A program made the position numbers and the translations under genes. A stretch of 64,000 bases of DNA from positions 1-64,000 of the forward strand of contig JARCRS010000031.1 of assembly GCA_029850555.1 (NCBI GenBank), written 5' to 3'. Below the pieces are notes generated by a model, which saw nothing but the letters and a program-made list of their open reading frames with translations, was not told the DNA's origin and made no database searches. This document shows, one piece after another, positions 52,000 through 60,474 of the stretch (the first letter of the stretch is position 1; every line of letters begins with the position of its first letter). Origin of the DNA: an archaeon. Lineage in GTDB: Archaea; Thermoproteota; Nitrososphaeria; Nitrososphaerales; CADDZS01.

Positions 52000-52701
52000 G
52001 TGAGAGCCCTTTTGCTTAAACCGTCTCAAATACCCACGATTTTACAGTTGCTCAGCGCGGGAGCGAAAGACAAGCCCGTCGCCTTGACAACAGTAGATCT
52101 TGCGAAAAAGCTGAACAAGTCGCAGCAAATGGCAAGCAAACATCTTGAAGAAATGGAAGATGAGGGCCTAATCGAACGTGTTAGAAGCAAAGGAAGGACT
52201 TATGTAAAGCTCACAGAAAAGGGATCGTTTGAAGCAGCAAGGATTTACTCAGATCTTGAAGCCGTCTTCGGCAAGAGCGAACGCACACTAGAAGTCGAGG
52301 GCACAGTATTCCAAGGTCTTGGAGAAGGAGCTTACTACATTTCTTTGAATGGCTACAGAAGACAGTTTGTATCAATGCTTGGTTTCGATCCATTCCCCGG
52401 CACTCTAAATATTCGTCTAAGTACCGCTGTTGACAGAAAAGTCAGGAGGGACTTGGCAGTTGAAAAGGGCATTCACATTGATGGATTTAAGGACGGTAAG
52501 AGGACGTATGGAGGTGCGGAATGCTTCAAATCCCTATTAAATGGGAAAATACTATGCGCGGTCCTAGTGATCGAACGAACAAGTTATGATGATTCTGTAC
52601 TCGAGATTATTGCGCCAGTGAATCTTCGAAAAGCTTTGCATCTGGAAGAAGCGAGCAAAGTTAAACTGAAAATCTCAGTTAACGGATCACGTACCGCTTA
52701 G
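52000..52701 (+). CDS. ribK: CTP-dependent riboflavin kinase with N-terminal winged helix (RbkR type)
   Basis: Makes FMN from riboflavin and CTP; members with an N-terminal winged helix (RbkR) also repress riboflavin genes. Residues 1-85 are a winged helix (TVDLAKKLNKSQQMASKHLEEM...IERVRSKGRTYVKLTEKG). The kinase barrel covers about 95-230 with EGTVFQGLGEGAYYISLNGYRRQF, FPGTLNIRLS and EIIAPVNLRKAL. GTG start. Its 3' end overlaps the convergent FAD synthetase gene by 15 bases. The ECF transporter operon nearby carries a palindrome at its promoter that this protein might bind. Confidence 0.93.
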   Translation: MRALLLKPSQIPTILQLLSAGAKDKPVALTTVDLAKKLNKSQQMASKHLEEMEDEGLIERVRSKGRTYVKLTEKGSFEAARIYSDLEAVFGKSERTLEVEGTVFQGLGEGAYYISLNGYRRQFVSMLGFDPFPGTLNIRLSTAVDRKVRRDLAVEKGIHIDGFKDGKRTYGGAECFKSLLNGKILCAVLVIERTSYDDSVLEIIAPVNLRKALHLEEASKVKLKISVNGSRTA

Positions 52702-53361
52702 AAGTTCATTTCGATCATTACTAGCCAATATCGATGACGTCTTGATTTTCGGCACGTTACTGTCTAGCCGAACGACTTTTGAATCGATACCGGCTCTTCG
52801 AGCTCCTTCTTTAATGGCTCGCTCTGAATGGGTTTGATCGTACCCTAGGGCGATTATGTCGGGTTTCAAAAAGTGGACGGTCTCAAAGATGTCATTTTCG
52901 CTCCCGAGTACTGCGAGATCGACAAACTTTACCGAGGAAACGAGATCACGTCTCAGTTTTTCACCGTGGAGCGGATCTTTGTGTTTATTTCTTTTGTATG
53001 TGCTGTCTCTTGCAACCGAGACAGCGAGAAGATCTCCAAGTTTTTTCGCTTCCCTCAAAGTCTCGATGTGCCCAGGATGAATTATATCAAAGGATCCGCC
53101 TACCATCACGACTACAATCTCCTTTCTCCCGACAGGTGTAAGTCTTGGAGAATTTTCTTCAAAGAAAATCAAATTATGACGTTCGAGTTCTCGAAGATAT
53201 TCACTGAACACTTGCTCTGGCATATAACCTGGCTTGATACTTTCATTCAGCGTCAAAGTGTCTAGACTGTTCCCAAATTCTCCTAACTTTAGAGATTGTA
53301 TGAAAATTCTAGCAAGGATCTTCTTAGTTAGGCTTTCATCTAGTTTCCTCTGTTCCAACAC
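52687..53361 (-). CDS. ribL: FAD synthetase (archaeal cytidylyltransferase type)
   Basis: Adenylylates FMN to FAD. The nucleotidyltransferase core begins at about residue 85: VVMVGGSFDIIHPGHIETLREAKKLGD with the HxGH motif, then VSVARDSTYKRNKHKDP and KTSSILAS near the end. The first 80 residues form an additional helix-turn-helix-like domain (PEQVFSEYLRELERHNLIFFEENSPRLTPVGRKEI) not in the minimal enzyme. Together with ribK it completes the cofactor pathway from imported or made riboflavin. Confidence 0.93.
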   Translation of the reverse strand: MLEQRKLDESLTKKILARIFIQSLKLGEFGNSLDTLTLNESIKPGYMPEQVFSEYLRELERHNLIFFEENSPRLTPVGRKEIVVVMVGGSFDIIHPGHIETLREAKKLGDLLAVSVARDSTYKRNKHKDPLHGEKLRRDLVSSVKFVDLAVLGSENDIFETVHFLKPDIIALGYDQTHSERAIKEGARRAGIDSKVVRLDSNVPKIKTSSILASNDRNELLSGT

Positions 53362-53457
53362 ATTTTCCCGACTTTTCTCTTCCGGGGATTGAAAGATGAT
53401 CTTTAGACAAGTGCTCTATTCTTAAACATGTATAGTCTAAAACTGAAAAGAGAAGCT

Positions 53458-54195
53458 CTAGATTAAGTGAACGAATAGGGCGACATAGATTCCCAAAAAT
53501 GAGCTAATAGCTACTACAACAGTTGTAAAATAATCAGAAAACTTGTACTCCAAGACATACAACGAGGTTGGTCTTTTCGTAGCTCCGTAGGCCCTAGAAT
53601 CCATTGCCTCCGCTAGGTCCAAGCTACGATTGACTGCCACGGCTATTAGAGGAACTAGAATCGGGATGGTGTTTCGAAGTCTCTTTAGAATGTTACCTTT
53701 TTCAAATTCAAGTCCCCGAGATCTTTGCGCATCCATTATCTGCAACGCGTCGAGCAAGAGCACAGGGACGAATCTAACAGCTATCACAAAGACCATAACA
53801 AAGTCAGATGGCAAATGAAACCATCGCATCACTTGCTCAAGCTCATCCGGGGTAGTTGTCAAGAAAAACAAGGAACTTGAGGCAATGACAGCAAATAATC
53901 TTAGAGCATACGTTGTCGCACCAACCAAGCCCAGGGGCCAAACGAAATAGTCCAATAGAAACGCAAGCGCTACTAGAGGCATGGCAAATGTCATGGACTT
54001 TCCGAATCGTTTGATGATTTTTGCTAGGAAAGTCAAAACGATAACTAGTGTGATAAGCGATGCAAGTACTACTATGTGGCTGATGAGCGAAACAATGAAG
54101 ATGGCACCAGTGAGAAACAGTCTGGCTCTTGGGTCTAACCTATGAATGACGCTCCGGCCGCGAACAAAAAGAAAACCAGACGCTACCCATTGCAT
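53458..54195 (-). CDS. ecfT: ECF transporter transmembrane subunit EcfT
   Basis: Membrane-embedded coupling subunit of an energy-coupling-factor importer. 245 residues with five or six hydrophobic segments; the C-terminal cytoplasmic coupling motifs are visible as LQIMDAQRSRGLEFEKGN and LAEAMDSRAYGA, the two Ala-Arg-Gly type motifs that contact the ATPases. It lies 2 bases after ecfA2, in the operon ecfS-ecfA1-ecfA2-ecfT. Confidence 0.94.
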   Translation of the reverse strand: MQWVASGFLFVRGRSVIHRLDPRARLFLTGAIFIVSLISHIVVLASLITLVIVLTFLAKIIKRFGKSMTFAMPLVALAFLLDYFVWPLGLVGATTYALRLFAVIASSSLFFLTTTPDELEQVMRWFHLPSDFVMVFVIAVRFVPVLLLDALQIMDAQRSRGLEFEKGNILKRLRNTIPILVPLIAVAVNRSLDLAEAMDSRAYGATKRPTSLYVLEYKFSDYFTTVVVAISSFLGIYVALFVHLI

Positions 54196-54197
54196 AC

Positions 54198-55088
54198 TTA
54201 TGAGAACCCTTCCTTCGCAAGCTCCTTGATTCTGTCACTAGCCTCAAATTCGTCCACGGGAAAGCTGTCTGTTTTACCTAGTCTCCTAAAAAGATCTACC
54301 AATTGCGGTAGTAGAATATTGGCTGCCAAAGTCTCTGAGCTATTTCCAAGAATCTTCTGCGCTGTTCCATCTGCGACAATTTTACCTTCAGACATGAGTA
54401 TTACTCTTGGTTGAAGGGGCCAAACGAATTCAATATCGTGAGATACCAAAATCACAGTTTTTCTTTCAGATAGAAGCAGCTTAACTGATTGAGCAAGCTT
54501 TTCCTTTTGCTCAGAATCCTGACCGACAGTCGGCTCATCGAGGATTACGATGTCTGGATCCCAAGCCAATACGAGAGCATTGCATAACCTTTTCTTTTCT
54601 CCGCCGCTCAGTTCCATGGGAGGGCGGCTCGAGTACTCCAAAAGAGAGAATGTGTTTAACGCCCAGTCAGTTCTTCGTCTTACAATTTCTTCGCTGTACC
54701 CAAAGTTCCTTAGACCAAACTCTATCTCAGATTTCACACTTTGTGCGAAAAGTTGATTGTTAGGATTTTGAAATACTATGCCGACCCTCTTCGAAAGTTT
54801 GGCCGCACTAGTATCCCTTGTACTCTCTCCGAATACCTTGACTACTCCATGCGTAGGCTTAAGAAGACCATTCACGTGTCTCACGAGCGTGCTTTTGCCG
54901 GCACCGTTGGTACCCAAAATGCCGATCAGTTCGCCTGCCTTGATTTCAAGTGAGACATTCTTTAGGGCGACGGCCCCGTTTGGATGGGAATAATCAACAT
55001 TCTCGAATTTTATGACAGTATTTGTTACCCGTTTTTCAAACATCGCTTCAACTTGCTGATGAGTTTCCATGGAACCATCTTTTTGCAA
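54198..55088 (-). CDS. ecfA2: ECF transporter ATPase EcfA2
   Basis: One of two ABC ATPases that drive vitamin uptake. 296 residues: Walker A GTNGAGKSTLVRHVNGL, Q-loop VFQNPNNQLFAQSV, signature MELSGGEKKRLCNALVL, Walker B DIVILDEPTVGQD and switch VILVSHDIEFV. The C-terminal about 50 residues resemble the family's regulatory extension. All catalytic motifs are intact. First start at ATG 55088; the ATG at 55073 (METHQQ) is also reasonable. Confidence 0.95.
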   Translation of the reverse strand: MQKDGSMETHQQVEAMFEKRVTNTVIKFENVDYSHPNGAVALKNVSLEIKAGELIGILGTNGAGKSTLVRHVNGLLKPTHGVVKVFGESTRDTSAAKLSKRVGIVFQNPNNQLFAQSVKSEIEFGLRNFGYSEEIVRRRTDWALNTFSLLEYSSRPPMELSGGEKKRLCNALVLAWDPDIVILDEPTVGQDSEQKEKLAQSVKLLLSERKTVILVSHDIEFVWPLQPRVILMSEGKIVADGTAQKILGNSSETLAANILLPQLVDLFRRLGKTDSFPVDEFEASDRIKELAKEGFS

Positions 55089-55103
55089 TTGACTAGTAGA
55101 TGC

Positions 55104-55997
55104 CTACTGGCGAGAAGGCTCGTAACCCCTCAAATCTGCAACAAGCTCGTCAGCACTGACAGGGAATGATTCGCGGGAAATGAACCCGTCGAGATTCAGT
55201 AATTTCCCTGTCCTTACAATGGTCGGTTCGGTCACGCCGTAAACAGAGAGGTTTGAAGAATACATAACTCTTCGTGGATCGCCATCATACACTATCCTTC
55301 CTTCATCCAACACGATGAGACGGTTTGCGATCCTTGAAACAAGGTCGAGCCTATGCTCAACAATTAATATTGTGATTCCGAGTTCATCGTGCAGCTTCTT
55401 GATAAATTCAATAAGGCTTCTAGCCGTAAAAGGATCGAGAAGAGAGGTCGGTTCGTCGAATATGAGTATTTTCTGACCCATGACGATGGCTCCGGCGATT
55501 GCGACTCGCTGCTTTTGTCCATCGCTAAGCTCGTGTGGCGCTGTTAACGAGAGTCCCTTTATCTTTAGAACGTCAAGGGCCCAGTCAACCTTTTTCCGAA
55601 TGTCAGCTGTAGGAATGGCGAAGTTTTCTAGTCCAAACGCAATGTCTCGCTCTACAGAAAACATGAAAATTTGATTTTCAGGGTTCTGAAATATGTAACC
55701 CACTTTGGTTGCAAGTTCGCTCATTTTTACAGATTGAACCTCCAAACCATCAACAAACACGGATCCAGAATAGTCTCCCGCGTGCTGATGAGGAATCAGG
55801 CCGTTTATCGCACGAAGAAGGGTGCTCTTTCCTGACCCCGATCTCCCAGCAATTACAACTATCTCGCCTGCTTTGATCTGCAGCTCTACATTATCTAAGA
55901 CGTTAAGGGGTGTGTCGTAATAGCGAAACGAGAGTTTTCTAATGCTTATTATCGGAGTCACAGGATTATTTGATTTTCTTAGGTACTCTCCATTCAA
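55104..55997 (-). CDS. ecfA1: ECF transporter ATPase EcfA1
   Basis: 297 residues: Walker A GRSGSGKSTLLRAINGL, Q-loop IFQNPENQIFMFSV, signature HELSDGQKQRVAIAGAIV, Walker B KILIFDEPTSLLDP and switch ILIVEHRLDLV. The signature reads LSDGQ instead of LSGGQ, a substitution tolerated in some transporters. It overlaps ecfS by 32 bases, so its true start may be within the overlap. It should pair with EcfA2 to form the heterodimeric motor. Confidence 0.95.
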   Translation of the reverse strand: MNGEYLRKSNNPVTPIISIRKLSFRYYDTPLNVLDNVELQIKAGEIVVIAGRSGSGKSTLLRAINGLIPHQHAGDYSGSVFVDGLEVQSVKMSELATKVGYIFQNPENQIFMFSVERDIAFGLENFAIPTADIRKKVDWALDVLKIKGLSLTAPHELSDGQKQRVAIAGAIVMGQKILIFDEPTSLLDPFTARSLIEFIKKLHDELGITILIVEHRLDLVSRIANRLIVLDEGRIVYDGDPRRVMYSSNLSVYGVTEPTIVRTGKLLNLDGFISRESFPVSADELVADLRGYEPSRQ

Positions 55998-56592
55998 ACC
56001 AAGTCATACCATTCTTGCGTAGCATGTGTCTAATTTGAGGTAATTGAACTACAATATATGTGGGGACTAGGTCGAACGGAACTTGCAGTACATTGAAAAT
56101 CGCAGTAAGTTCCAGGAAAAAATATAGGGTTCGGCTAAAGTCAGGAAGCCCAAAAAACAAGACTAACAGCGCTGCATTTGGAATTGTCATAACAGTCGCT
56201 CTTAGAACTGCGGAGACTGCTGAACTGATACCAAATTTCATTTTCAAATCTGATGTCCTAACAATTTTCCACCCAATCCAAAGACCACAAAGCGTTAACA
56301 TTACCGACATGAATTTGAAAAGTGGGCCGATAAGAGGAGTGCTGGTAGGCAATAAATTGAGCGCAAGCCATTCTATCACCGCGACCGAAGCTCCTGAACG
56401 AGGCCCGATCATTAGGAATGATATCATCACGGGTATCTCACCGAAATCGAACAACAAATAATTAACAGGTGGAACGAAGGCAAGCTTTAGAATAAGATTC
56501 GAGATGACTGTGAGAATTATTGATAGCGCCCCAAAGAGGCCGATTGCAGCAATTTCGCGGCTTTTCGGCATCACAGTTTTTGGCTTAGTCAT
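55966..56592 (-). CDS. ECF substrate-binding subunit, probably riboflavin-specific
   Basis: Membrane S-component with about six hydrophobic segments: IAAIGLFGALSIILTVISNLIL, YLLFDFGEIPVMISFLMIGP, a central ASVAVIEWLALNLLP loop, and LFKFMSVMLTLCGLWIGW. I start at ATG 56592 because the TATA-like element and palindrome at 56637-56672 make the longer start at 56661 unlikely. Riboflavin specificity (RibU-like) is inferred from the adjacent kinase and synthetase; a different vitamin cannot be excluded. Confidence 0.88.
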   Translation of the reverse strand: MTKPKTVMPKSREIAAIGLFGALSIILTVISNLILKLAFVPPVNYLLFDFGEIPVMISFLMIGPRSGASVAVIEWLALNLLPTSTPLIGPLFKFMSVMLTLCGLWIGWKIVRTSDLKMKFGISSAVSAVLRATVMTIPNAALLVLFFGLPDFSRTLYFFLELTAIFNVLQVPFDLVPTYIVVQLPQIRHMLRKNGMTWFEWRVPKKIK

Positions 56593-56636
56593 TGCTGGCT
56601 GGGAGGACAATCCGAATGATTTACTGTCAGAGAAGC

Positions 56637-56672
56637 ATAATAAATTTATTGTAGCTACCACATTTATGGTAG
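56637..56672 (-). promoter_or_regulatory. ECF operon promoter with CTACCA-N6-TGGTAG palindrome
   Basis: CTACCACATTTATGGTAG (56655-56672) is a perfect 6-base inverted repeat with a 6-base spacer. Immediately downstream on the minus strand, AATAAATTTATTAT (about 56637-56650) is a TATA-like element that would start transcription near 56617, about 25 bases before the ATG at 56592. Operator function is inferred; RbkR-type regulation by the linked riboflavin kinase is the leading hypothesis. Confidence 0.55.
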
Positions 56673-57737
56673 TGCTTTCATCAAGTCGGAAATTATCCTA
56701 CCTACCAGGGCCTCGCTAGAAGCTTTTCCTGAAATTGAAGCTGCCGTGGAGTGGCCGCCACCAGTTATACCACTCTCTCGCGATATGTTGGAAAGAAGGA
56801 CCCCCATATCGATTCCTGTCTCTCGAAAGAAACGTTGCGTGGTCCTGACAGATATTCTTACTTCGTCTTCGTGTTCGCCGAAAGCAATCCCGACATCTGC
56901 ACCTATGTCAAGAAGCATTCTAGCAACAGCGGCTTGGAAGCTTGAAACCTGTGTTTCGGCCAATAGGTATTTTCCGATCTCTCTGTATTTGAGCCTCTGG
57001 GAAGATTTGAGTCTCGCAATCATTTCCGACCTTTCGGGCCTTGATCTCAAAAGTTCCTTAGCCTGGTCGATCCTCGCCCCATTTCTCACGAGCTTGAGAG
57101 CAGCTTCAAGTGTTTTATCCGTCGCAATAGCAAGATGTTGGGAATCATACAACAAGCCAACAAGGAGAACTTTTGCGAGATTCTGATCGAGAAGCTTCAG
57201 AGGTAATCCAAGAGTGATAATCTCGCAAGTCGAAGTTGCCTTGCTGTCTACAAATATGTAGTCAAACGGATGAATTTCTTCTGCGCAACATGTCTTCGTT
57301 CCAGCGTCTGTAGAGCTATGGTGATCTATCAGAATTTTCTTAGCTTTACTGTTTGTAATCGCAACTAGATATGGTTCAAGAAGCTCTTTGTCCCCGACGT
57401 CAACTAAGATGATCAAGTCTGCGTTTTCTATTTCGGCGCTGTCGATTTTATCATCAAAGGGAATGGACAAGGCTTTGCAGATACTCAACCCAAGCATACT
57501 AGCACCCTGTGGGGTGATTATCTTAGAACCTCTCGTAACATCTGAGATTCTATGCCGGTCTTCGTATCCTTTCACAAGCAGCTGTGATACTGCATATGCC
57601 GAGCAAAGTGCATCGGGATCAGCTTGGCGGTGCGTGAAGATAAGCACCGAGCCGTATCTATTCTTTAGTATGCCAGATCTGTTAACTAAGGATGTAAATG
57701 TTTGAGATTGCGCTCTAACTCGAGATGCTTTGCTCAA
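56664..57737 (-). CDS. DHH-family phosphoesterase (RecJ/NrnA-like)
   Basis: 357 residues. DHH domain: LIFTHRQADPDALCSAYAV, DLIILVDVGD, KILIDHHSSTDAG with the Asp-His-His motif, and LVGLLYDSQHLAI. DHHA1 domain ends ESGITGGGHSTAASISGKA. The family cleaves short oligonucleotides, pAp or cyclic dinucleotides. It is at the end of the exosome-proteasome superoperon, 68 bases after the prefoldin gene, which suggests involvement in RNA turnover. Confidence 0.93.
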   Translation of the reverse strand: MSKASRVRAQSQTFTSLVNRSGILKNRYGSVLIFTHRQADPDALCSAYAVSQLLVKGYEDRHRISDVTRGSKIITPQGASMLGLSICKALSIPFDDKIDSAEIENADLIILVDVGDKELLEPYLVAITNSKAKKILIDHHSSTDAGTKTCCAEEIHPFDYIFVDSKATSTCEIITLGLPLKLLDQNLAKVLLVGLLYDSQHLAIATDKTLEAALKLVRNGARIDQAKELLRSRPERSEMIARLKSSQRLKYREIGKYLLAETQVSSFQAAVARMLLDIGADVGIAFGEHEDEVRISVRTTQRFFRETGIDMGVLLSNISRESGITGGGHSTAASISGKASSEALVGRIISDLMKALP

Positions 57738-57805
57738 TTCGTACTATCTATCTTTCCGATTGGCTATGCATGGGATTACAGATGATCTGTCTGGTTCACT
57801 ATCGA

Positions 57806-58192
57806 TTAGGAGTTTGCAGACACATTGGAAGGGACAGGACTCCTAGATTTGAGAGCTTCCTGAATTTTTCCTTCGAGATCCTTCACAGTCTCTCGAACTC
57901 TTTGCTCCTGCTTCGCAAGAACTGCGGAACGAGTGCCCGATAACTCCTTTCTTTCATCTAGTTCTTTAATCAAATCTTCCTTCCTTGCTCGAACTAGAAT
58001 ATTACCGGCACTTTTGTAAACTGAGTCAGAATCTGAGGCTTTCTTGAGTTCTTCTAGAGCCTTCTCCACCTCGGTAGACTCTAGGTCGACTTGTTGCTTT
58101 TGGAGTAAAATTGCCTGCAGATTCTGCTGGAGTTGCTCGTAGCGAGCCAGCTGTTCGCGTAGGTAAGGGGGAATCTCTTCTGGATTACTCAA
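57806..58192 (-). CDS. pfdB: Prefoldin beta subunit
   Basis: Co-chaperone subunit that holds unfolded chains for the thermosome. 128 residues: two long coiled-coil helices (PPYLREQLARYEQLQQNLQAI and RSAVLAKQEQRVRETVKDLEGK) joined by the small hairpin containing VYKSAGNILVRARKEDLIKEL. Length and order are typical. It lies in the superoperon 19 bases after pcc1. Confidence 0.95.
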   Translation of the reverse strand: MSNPEEIPPYLREQLARYEQLQQNLQAILLQKQQVDLESTEVEKALEELKKASDSDSVYKSAGNILVRARKEDLIKELDERKELSGTRSAVLAKQEQRVRETVKDLEGKIQEALKSRSPVPSNVSANS

Positions 58193-58211
58193 GATGACAT
58201 CAGGAATTAAC

Positions 58212-58559
58212 CTAACTTTGAGAACCTAATTTTTCAGTCTTTCCCCGATCTGGAACCGGCATGCCATTGCTATCAATAACGTTCAAAGTCCTTATCGCTG
58301 AATTGACGAGCCTCAAATTGTTGTTGATCGAAGCTCTCAAGGATATAATGTCGGTTGATTCAAAATCGAGGCGCAGATGAACTGCTTTCTTATCTTTCTT
58401 CAAAGATGATTTCTGCGCACATTTCCCTTTGTTAGTGGATTCAGGAAGAATTGCCCTTTCGATGGACTCTACTTCTCTTTCATTGGTTGAAGCGTAATCG
58501 AAATGCAATCTCGCTCGAAGGACTTTCGGATGAGAAAACGTATTGATAGATTTCGGCAA
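58212..58559 (-). CDS. pcc1: KEOPS complex subunit Pcc1
   Basis: Dimerisation subunit of the KEOPS complex that makes threonylcarbamoyladenosine on tRNA position 37. 115 residues: two beta hairpins around a helix (VLRARLHFDYASTNEREVESIERAI, then AVHLRLDFESTDIISLRASINNNLRLVNSAIRTL). The central loop is longer than usual (TNKGKCAQKSSLKKDKKA). Position between L37Ae and prefoldin is conserved in archaea. Confidence 0.93.
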   Translation of the reverse strand: MPKSINTFSHPKVLRARLHFDYASTNEREVESIERAILPESTNKGKCAQKSSLKKDKKAVHLRLDFESTDIISLRASINNNLRLVNSAIRTLNVIDSNGMPVPDRGKTEKLGSQS

Positions 58560-58628
58560 AAATCAAACCAGGATTTAGAAAATTGAAAGAAAACGACCGA
58601 GTTACAAACACAAGGAATCGAAGTTACC

Positions 58629-58871
58629 TTACTTCAAAAGCGAAATAGGGATATCGTATGCTTCGCCAGCAACCGTATATTTGCAGGTAAGGCATTGCCA
58701 GATACCCGCGCTCTGTCTTCGAAATCTGGTGGATCCACATGATGGACAGCGTCTTGTACGCTTGAGAGAACTCATGACACGGGTGTATCTCTTACGGACA
58801 GTGGAACCGTACTTCGAACCCAGCCCTCTTAGGCTGCCGCGGTCCGAAGATTTACTGGACAAACCCTGCAC
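58629..58871 (-). CDS. rpl37ae: Large-subunit ribosomal protein L37Ae
   Basis: 80 residues. A zinc ribbon with CPSCGSTRFRRQSAGIWQC and LTCKYTVAGEAYD, preceded by GLGSKYGSTVRKRY, matches L37Ae (eL43). Its first 20 bases overlap the 3' end of the Rrp42 gene, as in many archaea. Part of the exosome-proteasome operon. Confidence 0.96.
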   Translation of the reverse strand: MQGLSSKSSDRGSLRGLGSKYGSTVRKRYTRVMSSLKRTRRCPSCGSTRFRRQSAGIWQCLTCKYTVAGEAYDIPISLLK

Positions 58872-59691
58872 CCTGCTTTACCACAGATCTGATTTGTTCT
58901 CCTTTAAGCTTAGCGGTACTTGCTGCGAAAATTACTTGTTCTATCGAAAGCGATCCCGGAAGTCCCTTTTGACCTGCGCAAATATTTCCCCTATCATCAG
59001 AAACTAAAGTAATTCTTGCATCCATCACTGCTTCCTCCTCTGATGTCGGATCTATTAGTAGATGTTCCCCGATCTTTGCCATAGTCACTGCTATCGGAAC
59101 GGTCTGAATTGGAAGCGGAATCTTTTCCTCAGTCCTCTTTGGAACTTCGCCTTCTTTCACTTCATACTTAGAAATCTTGGCTGTTAGTAAAGCAGCCACG
59201 GTGGCAGCTGAAACCGCATCAAACAAATTCCCATCCACATTAAGAATACTAACATCGACGAAGACAGCATACACCCATTTACCTTCTTGAAGTACAAGCT
59301 TTCCCACGTCAATCATCCCGGATTCCCTTATTCCGCGATCGGTAACCCTGGCAAGCTCTATGGTACTTTCGTCAGGAGGGCCGGGCTCGGCATAAGGAGA
59401 GGCGAGTGGGAGAACTTCTGCACTTACCACGAGCAAGCCTTTGTCTGGAGTATCAGGAAATGGAGTCCCTAGATTCACTTTAACACCTGCTATTACCTCG
59501 GTGTTGCCAAGTAGCACACGCGCAGATCCTTCAGCCTTTTCGATTACGTTAGTGAATACTTTCAGTTCTCTTGTATCTAGCAATCCCCGTCCGTCCAATC
59601 TTTTTCCCTTCGCAAGCAGTTCGTTCATCTGTCCGCGTTTCAGTTGCTCAACGACTAGGGTTTTCTTTACTGCAGACATTTTGTTACTCAC
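58852..59691 (-). CDS. rrp42: Exosome subunit Rrp42
   Basis: Non-catalytic RNase PH-fold partner of Rrp41 in the hexameric ring. 279 residues: KGKRLDGRGLLDTRELKVFTNVIEKAEGSARVLLGNTEVIAGVK at the N-terminal half, GKWVYAVFVDVSILNVDGNLFDAVS in the middle, and IEQVIFAASTAKLKG near the end. The active-site acidic residues of Rrp41 are not conserved, as expected. It overlaps rrp41 by 4 bases. Confidence 0.97.
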   Translation of the reverse strand: MSNKMSAVKKTLVVEQLKRGQMNELLAKGKRLDGRGLLDTRELKVFTNVIEKAEGSARVLLGNTEVIAGVKVNLGTPFPDTPDKGLLVVSAEVLPLASPYAEPGPPDESTIELARVTDRGIRESGMIDVGKLVLQEGKWVYAVFVDVSILNVDGNLFDAVSAATVAALLTAKISKYEVKEGEVPKRTEEKIPLPIQTVPIAVTMAKIGEHLLIDPTSEEEAVMDARITLVSDDRGNICAGQKGLPGSLSIEQVIFAASTAKLKGEQIRSVVKQGAGFVQ

Positions 59692-60443
59692 TGATCTCCA
59701 TTAAAACTTCCATCATGATTTCCAAAATATTTCCCAATCAGGGCTTCTCTCTGGAGCTGATAGACTTTCTTGCACCCATCTAGTGCAAAATTGAACGCAT
59801 TGTTGAATTCTTCATCGTTGAGTTGTCCGTCCAGCTGAAGCAAAGTCACCTGGTTAGATGTAGGCATGAGGGCAATCGGAAGATCCGCTTGTCCTTCCTT
59901 ATCCTCAGTGTCATCCACATCCAAGACTATCTGTCCCGCAACTTTTCCAGCTGCGCAAGCTGAGACCAAGTCCCTCATGTTGATCCCCGCGTCGGCCAGA
60001 GCGACGGACGCTGCGGATATTCCAGCACACCTAGATCCGCCATCTGATTGAAGAACCTCGACAAAAACATCAATAGCGGTTCTTGGATAATCTTCCAACA
60101 AAAGTGCAGGTTCGAGAGCTTCTCTCATGACTTTAGAAATTTCAATTTCACGACGTGATGGTGCGGGATTCTTTCTGTCCTCGGTCGAAAACGGCGACAT
60201 GTGATATCTGCACCTGAGAAGACTCTTGTCCGGAAGAGCGCTATGCTTGGGATGAACTTCCTTAGGCCCGTACACCGCGGCCATGATTTTGTTCTTTCCA
60301 AATTGTATGTATGCCGATCCATCAGCGTTTCGCAGAATCCCTACCTCTATCTTTATCGGACGAAGTTCGTCGATTCTTCTTCCGTCTAGTCTCAAACCCT
60401 GATCATTTATCAGGGCTTTGCTGTCTCCACCCGCTTTACCCAA
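59688..60443 (-). CDS. rrp41: Exosome catalytic subunit Rrp41
   Basis: Phosphorolytic 3'-5' exoribonuclease, and polyadenylating in the reverse direction. 251 residues: GLRLDGRRIDELRPIKIEVG, the phosphate-binding arginine-rich region, SDGGSRCAGISAASVALADAG, and VAGQIVLDVDDTEDKEGQADLPIAL with the catalytic aspartates. Length normal. It follows rrp4 by 31 bases. Confidence 0.98.
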   Translation of the reverse strand: MGKAGGDSKALINDQGLRLDGRRIDELRPIKIEVGILRNADGSAYIQFGKNKIMAAVYGPKEVHPKHSALPDKSLLRCRYHMSPFSTEDRKNPAPSRREIEISKVMREALEPALLLEDYPRTAIDVFVEVLQSDGGSRCAGISAASVALADAGINMRDLVSACAAGKVAGQIVLDVDDTEDKEGQADLPIALMPTSNQVTLLQLDGQLNDEEFNNAFNFALDGCKKVYQLQREALIGKYFGNHDGSFNGDQ

Positions 60444-60474
60444 TTTTTAATTCGCTTCTCTCTTTTTTTGATCT

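Noticed and set aside
56060-57186. Plus-strand frames of 133 and 146 codons
   Set aside because: Antisense to the ECF S-component and DHH genes, both of which have strong family motifs.
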